From Chthoniobacterales bacterium (lineage in GTDB: Bacteria > Verrucomicrobiota > Verrucomicrobiia > Chthoniobacterales > UBA10450), in assembly GCA_013697365.1 (NCBI GenBank), contig JACCXA010000053.1:1-24595 (forward strand): DNA of 24,595 bases. Reading direction: 5' to 3'. A program made the position numbers and the translations under genes. A model generated the notes under the pieces. That model saw only the letters and a program-made list of their open reading frames with translations. It was not told the origin of the DNA and did no database searches. Below, piece by piece: positions 21,301 to 24,595 of the stretch. Numbering within the stretch: position 1 is the stretch's first letter; each line of letters opens with the position of its first letter.

Positions 21301-22224
21301 ATGGCCATCGATCACGTCAGTTTCGGCGGTTGGGAAAACAACCTCCGCATCGCTAACGGCCGGACAGAGCTGATCATCACGCTCGATGTCGGGCCGCGCG
21401 TGATCTCTTACCGCACGGCTGATTGCACTAATGTCTTCAAGACCTTCGACTGGCAACTCGGCGGGACAAATGAGAGCGACTGGATGTCGCGCGGTGGACA
21501 TCGCTTCTGGCTGGCGCCCGAGCACCCGGTCCTGAGTTACCTCCCGGACAACACTCCCGTCGAGCATCGCGTGCTTTCCGAGTATGCGGTGGAAACGAGC
21601 AATGGGCCCGTCGAAGAGCGGCCCATCCGCAAAGTCATGACGGTCACGCTCGATGAAACTTCGTCGCGCGTCACCATTACACATCGCGCGGAGAATCACG
21701 GCGGCGAGCCGCTGCAGGTCGCGACATGGGGCCTGAGCGTTTTGGTACCGGGCGGGTGCGAAATCATTCCTTTGCCGCCGCTCGGCGAGCACCCACGCGA
21801 TTTGCTCCCGAACCGGTCGATGATCCTGTGGCCTTTCAGCGACATGACAGATCGCCGCTGGCGCTGGGGGCAGCGTTTTATCGTGCTCCGCCAGGGAGAT
21901 GCGGGTCCAGCGAAACTTGGTTTGCTGCATCGCGAGCGTTGGGTGGCCTATCACCGCGACGACTCGCTTTTCCTGAAGACGATCGAGTTCCGCGAGGGCG
22001 CGACTTATCCGGATCTCGGCTGCAATTTCGAGACTTTCACGAATGAAGAGATGCTCGAAGTGGAAGCGCTCGGATCGCTCGCCGATCTCGAGCCGGGGGA
22101 AGCGACGGAACACACCGAGCACTGGAATTTGTTCGAGGGCGTGAGCGCGCCGCCGCGCGGGGAGGAGGAGGCGATCGTCTGGTGGATCACTCCCTTTCTG
22201 GAACGTGCCGGCTTCACCGTTTAG
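21301..22224 (+). CDS. Protein of unknown function, galactose-mutarotase-like fold suspected
   Basis: The 307-residue protein has no signal peptide or membrane helix. I do not recognise it with certainty. Features resemble the aldose-1-epimerase-like beta-sandwich seen in DUF4380-type proteins: LRIANGRTELIITLDVGPRVISYR near the N-terminus, GGHRFWLAPEHP (about 64-75), VTITHRAENHGGEPLQVATWGLSVL (about 119-145) and the late LEVEALGSLADLEPGEATEHTEHW. These match, in order, the N-terminal strand pair, the substrate-site histidine region and the conserved middle strand of such sandwiches. A role in sugar binding or epimerisation is inferred only from this. It starts at ATG 21301, 4 bp after the SufE-like gene, suggesting co-transcription. 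Confidence 0.6.
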   Translation: MAIDHVSFGGWENNLRIANGRTELIITLDVGPRVISYRTADCTNVFKTFDWQLGGTNESDWMSRGGHRFWLAPEHPVLSYLPDNTPVEHRVLSEYAVETSNGPVEERPIRKVMTVTLDETSSRVTITHRAENHGGEPLQVATWGLSVLVPGGCEIIPLPPLGEHPRDLLPNRSMILWPFSDMTDRRWRWGQRFIVLRQGDAGPAKLGLLHRERWVAYHRDDSLFLKTIEFREGATYPDLGCNFETFTNEEMLEVEALGSLADLEPGEATEHTEHWNLFEGVSAPPRGEEEAIVWWITPFLERAGFTV

Positions 22225-22266
22225 CTGGTGACGCCGAAGTAAATTCGTCTACGCTCCCGCTGCAAA

Positions 22267-24595
22267 ATGCCGCGGAATAACGAGCTTCGCAAAATCCTCC
22301 TTATCGGGTCGGGACCTATCGTGATCGGGCAGGGACCGGAGTTCGATTATTCCGGCGTCCAGGCCTGCAAAGCGCTCAAGGAAGAGGGCTACGAAGTCGT
22401 CCTCGTAAACTCCAATCCGGCCACCATAATGACGGATCCGGAGTTCGCCGACCGAACCTACATCGAGCCAATCACGCCCGAGGTCGTCGAAGCCATTCTC
22501 GAACGCGAAAAGCCGGATGCGATTTTGCCCACGATGGGCGGCCAGACCGCGCTCAATGTCGCGATGGCTTTAAACAAAAACGGCGCCCTCGCACGTCACG
22601 GGGTGAAGTTGATTGGCGCGAATGCGCAGGCCATTGCGAAGGGGGAGGACCGTCAGCTCTTCAAAGAAGCGATGCTGCGGATCGGCCTCGATGTTCCGCG
22701 CTCCGGCATCGCGCACACGATCGCGGACGGCGCGCGGATTGCAGATGAGATCGGCGCATTTCCCCTAATCATCAGACCCGCGTTTACACTTGGGGGTTCC
22801 GGCGGAGGCATCGCCTATAATTGGCAGGAGCTGGACGAGATCGCCGGGCGTGGCCTGCACCTTTCGCCGGTGGGTGAAGTCTTGATCGAAGAGTCGCTCG
22901 TCGGTTGGAAGGAATTTGAGATGGAGGTGATGCGCGATTGCGCGGACAACTGCGTCGTCATTTGCTCGATCGAAAACCTCGATCCGATGGGCGTGCACAC
23001 CGGCGACTCCATTACCGTCGCGCCGACGCAAACGCTTTCCGATCGCGAGTTCCAACTCATGCGCGATGCCTCGTTTGCGGTCATTCGTGAGATCGGGGTC
23101 GAGACTGGCGGGTCGAACATTCAGTTCGCGGTTAACCCGGCGAACGGGCGAATGGTCGTGATCGAGATGAATCCGCGCGTCTCGCGTTCCTCGGCGCTGG
23201 CTTCGAAGGCGACTGGATTTCCGATTGCGAAGATCGCGGCCAAGCTCGCGGTCGGCTACACGCTCGACGAGATCCGGAACGACATCACCCGCGAGACGCC
23301 CGCGAGTTTCGAGCCCACGATCGACTACTGCGTCGTGAAGGTGCCGCGGTTTACGTTCGAGAAATTCCCGCAAGCGGATCCGACGCTCACGACGCAGATG
23401 AAAAGCGTCGGCGAAGCGATGGCGATCGGACGCACCTTCAAGGAAGCGTTGCAGAAGGCGTTGCGTTCGCTGGAGATCAAGCGATTCGGGCTTTGCTGCG
23501 ATGGAGCAGAGAAGCGTGTCGATGCGGAGACGCTCCAACTCCGGCTCGTGGTCCCAAATGCCGAGCGGATTTTCTACCTCGCACAGGCGTTCCAGGATGG
23601 GATGACGATCGATGAAGTTTTCGAGCTGACGAAGATCGATCGGTGGTTTCTGCATAACATCCGGCAGATCGTGGAGGAAGCGAAAGCGCTGCGGAAGCTG
23701 GCGACGACAGACGGCGCCACTCGGAGCACGGCCGTCCCAGCTCTGCGGCCAGCGGGCGTCTCGACTGCTGCTTCTGCGAGCAGCGTCCGCACAGGCGAGA
23801 CGCCTGTGCGCCGGCCGATCTTCCGCGCCTTCGACGAGCACGGGCCGGTAAATCAATCCCGCCGCAACCTGCCGCACTGGGAGCAAGACGGCGCGACTTA
23901 CTTCGTCACATTCCGGCTTGCAGATTCGGTCCCGGCCTCGCTTTGTGCACGATGGAGAGACGAGCTTGCCGCGTGGGACGATCGTCACCCGAAGCCTTGG
24001 GATGCGCGCACCGCATTCGAATATCAGGAGCGTTTTTTGGAGAGCCGCGAAACGTGGCTGGATCAAGGCCATGGTTCTTGTCTGCTGCGCTCAAAGGCGT
24101 CAGGAGAGATTGTCGCTTCTGCCCTGCAGCACTTCGACGGCAGGCGTTATGTGCTCGATGGATTCGTAGTTATGCCGAATCACGTGCACGTGCTGTTTCA
24201 GCCAGCGCGCGGCCATTCGTTGTCAGAGATCTTGCATTCCTGGAAGGGCTTCACGGCGCACGCTTTGAAGCGCGCGGGCGCGACCACTGACGACAATATC
24301 TGGCAGGACGAAAGCTTTGATCGGATCGTCCGCGATTGGGAGGCGCTGCGGGGGTTTCGCAGCTACATGGCGCGCAATCCGGAGAAAGCAGCGCTGGGTG
24401 AAGGTGAATACAGACTGCGCTGCGAGTGGAAGTTGAGCCTCGACGAATCGGCAGGCGAGACGCCCGCGGGCCGCACAGCCGAGACGGCCGTGCTCCAGCG
24501 GGAGTGTCCGCTTGTTGACTTTCATCAACTTCGCCGCGCTAAGAAGCTCGGCTTCTCCGACCGGCAGCTCGCGGTCGCTTGGGGAATGACGGAGC
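22267..24595 (+). CDS. carB: Carbamoyl-phosphate synthase large subunit with in-frame transposase insert (3' partial)
   Basis: CarB makes carbamoyl phosphate for arginine and pyrimidine synthesis. The N-terminal half is present up to the window edge: KILLIGSGPIVIGQ (about 9-22), LPTMGGQTALN, then the first ATP-grasp domain (about 128-400) with FPLIIRPAFTLGGSGGGIAY, ENLDPMGVHTGDS and VVIEMNPRVSRSSALASKAT. The oligomerisation domain starts near residue 405 and reaches KIDRWFLHNIRQIVEEAKAL (457-476). There the sequence departs from the family: residues about 479-747 are a RAYT-type transposase with its flanking repeats. CarB then resumes with LVDFHQLRRAKKLGFSDRQLA (749-769). I translated the whole stretch by hand; no stop or frameshift occurs. 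The remainder of carB lies beyond the edge. Whether the product is a fusion enzyme or inactive is not known. Confidence 0.93.
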   Translation, partial: MPRNNELRKILLIGSGPIVIGQGPEFDYSGVQACKALKEEGYEVVLVNSNPATIMTDPEFADRTYIEPITPEVVEAILEREKPDAILPTMGGQTALNVAMALNKNGALARHGVKLIGANAQAIAKGEDRQLFKEAMLRIGLDVPRSGIAHTIADGARIADEIGAFPLIIRPAFTLGGSGGGIAYNWQELDEIAGRGLHLSPVGEVLIEESLVGWKEFEMEVMRDCADNCVVICSIENLDPMGVHTGDSITVAPTQTLSDREFQLMRDASFAVIREIGVETGGSNIQFAVNPANGRMVVIEMNPRVSRSSALASKATGFPIAKIAAKLAVGYTLDEIRNDITRETPASFEPTIDYCVVKVPRFTFEKFPQADPTLTTQMKSVGEAMAIGRTFKEALQKALRSLEIKRFGLCCDGAEKRVDAETLQLRLVVPNAERIFYLAQAFQDGMTIDEVFELTKIDRWFLHNIRQIVEEAKALRKLATTDGATRSTAVPALRPAGVSTAASASSVRTGETPVRRPIFRAFDEHGPVNQSRRNLPHWEQDGATYFVTFRLADSVPASLCARWRDELAAWDDRHPKPWDARTAFEYQERFLESRETWLDQGHGSCLLRSKASGEIVASALQHFDGRRYVLDGFVVMPNHVHVLFQPARGHSLSEILHSWKGFTAHALKRAGATTDDNIWQDESFDRIVRDWEALRGFRSYMARNPEKAALGEGEYRLRCEWKLSLDESAGETPAGRTAETAVLQRECPLVDFHQLRRAKKLGFSDRQLAVAWGMTE
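23723..23763. repeat. Left 41-bp inverted repeat of the carB transposase unit
   Basis: The left end matches the reverse complement of 24456-24496 at 37 of 41 positions. It ends with GGGCGTCTCG, the core also found in the intergenic element at 19708-19817. Confidence 0.85.
23788..23810. repeat. Hairpin at the 5' side of the transposase domain
   Basis: A perfect 10-bp stem CGCACAGGCG (23788-23797) / CGCCTGTGCG (23801-23810) has an aga loop. It has the same stem and loop design as the units in the 19708-19817 element, and is translated as part of the fused frame (RTGETPVR). It is a candidate recognition hairpin for the transposase. Confidence 0.8.
24456..24496. repeat. Right 41-bp inverted repeat of the carB transposase unit
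   Basis: The right end begins CGAGACGCCC and ends GTGCTCC, inverted relative to 23723-23763 with four mismatches. CarB-like coding sequence resumes within about 10 bp of its outer edge. Confidence 0.85.

Larger units (their letters stand above)
23723..24496 (+). mobile_element. RAYT (REP-associated Y1 tyrosine transposase) unit embedded in carB
   Basis: The 774-bp unit is bounded by 41-bp inverted repeats and read in frame with carB. The transposase part (carB residues about 527-720) has RRNLPHWEQDGATYFVTFRL, YVLDGFVVMPNHVHVLFQP (HUH motif H639/H641) and WQDESFDRIVRDW. It also has SYMARNPEKAALG, with Y700 at the usual place of the nucleophile. These are the hallmarks of REP-associated Y1/IS200-like transposases, which cut single-stranded DNA at hairpins. 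The catalytic signature appears complete. Between the left repeat and the HUH motif there is no in-frame ATG; a GTG at 23806 is the only evident independent start upstream of the domain, so expression alone would be inefficient. No target-site duplication is visible, as expected for this family. Confidence 0.9.

Noticed and set aside
22765..24072. 435-codon minus-strand open frame opposite carB
   Set aside because: It is antisense to strongly conserved CarB and transposase motifs, has an Arg-rich composition typical of a GC-driven shadow and shows no family features.
23700..24510. Intein in CarB
   Set aside because: The insert lacks a Cys/Ser at its first position in a splice-block context, lacks a C-terminal His-Asn followed by Cys/Ser/Thr, and has Y1 transposase motifs rather than Hint or homing endonuclease motifs.
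22267..24595. Sequencing or assembly chimera joining carB to an unrelated transposase gene
   Set aside because: Both junctions are in the same frame, CarB resumes at the matching position, and paired inverted repeats flank the insert; a random chimera would not produce this. Read-level confirmation was not possible here.

Overview
The window reads like a soil Verrucomicrobiota chromosome, perhaps Chthoniobacterales or Udaeobacter-like. This is an inference from gene content, high GC, weak Shine-Dalgarno sites, large orphan duplicated permeases of the ADOP type, and many palindromic intergenic elements. No rRNA, tRNA or CRISPR array was seen. No gap between genes exceeds 300 bp.

Layout. Positions 1-284 hold the 3' end of scpB, convergent with an AI-2E/PerM-type membrane protein (343-1392, minus). 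A LemA-TPM-TPM envelope cluster follows (1531-3514). Next is an rpoA-rplQ transcription unit (3749-5349) ending in a clear intrinsic terminator. A structured leader and a small membrane protein (5622-5855) precede four consecutive MacB/FtsX-type duplicated permeases (5957-16036) with no ATPase partner in view. A minus-strand pair (Cdd1-like helix-hairpin-helix protein and YfcE-like phosphoesterase, 16053-16803) diverges from a DEAD-box helicase (16917-18137). A sulfur-transfer group follows: a persulfide-dioxygenase-like MBL protein fused to two rhodanese domains, a two-domain thiosulfate sulfurtransferase, and a SufE-like protein (18316-21296). Then come a mutarotase-like protein of unknown function and carB, which runs off the right edge.

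The standout is carB. Its reading frame is open from 22267 to the window end, but the oligomerisation region is interrupted at about codon 479. Roughly 258 in-frame codons there encode a REP-associated tyrosine transposase (RAYT, Y1/HUH family) with its HUH motif and candidate catalytic tyrosine present. CarB sequence resumes in the same frame at about codon 748. A 41-bp imperfect inverted repeat (37/41 identical) brackets the transposase, and the bracketed unit is 774 bp, exactly 258 codons. This looks like a transposase gene domesticated or tolerated inside an essential enzyme gene, without any intein signature.

The ends of that unit carry short hairpins of the form CAGGCG-aga-CGCCTG and GGGCG-tct-CG. 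The same design recurs as a 110-bp palindromic element directly after the stop codon of the MBL-rhodanese gene (19708-19817), and a related core occurs in the rpoA leader. At least two other palindromic families (11040-11173 and 18176-18256) and several single hairpins fill other gaps. The region therefore appears shaped by RAYT-type repeat mobilisation.
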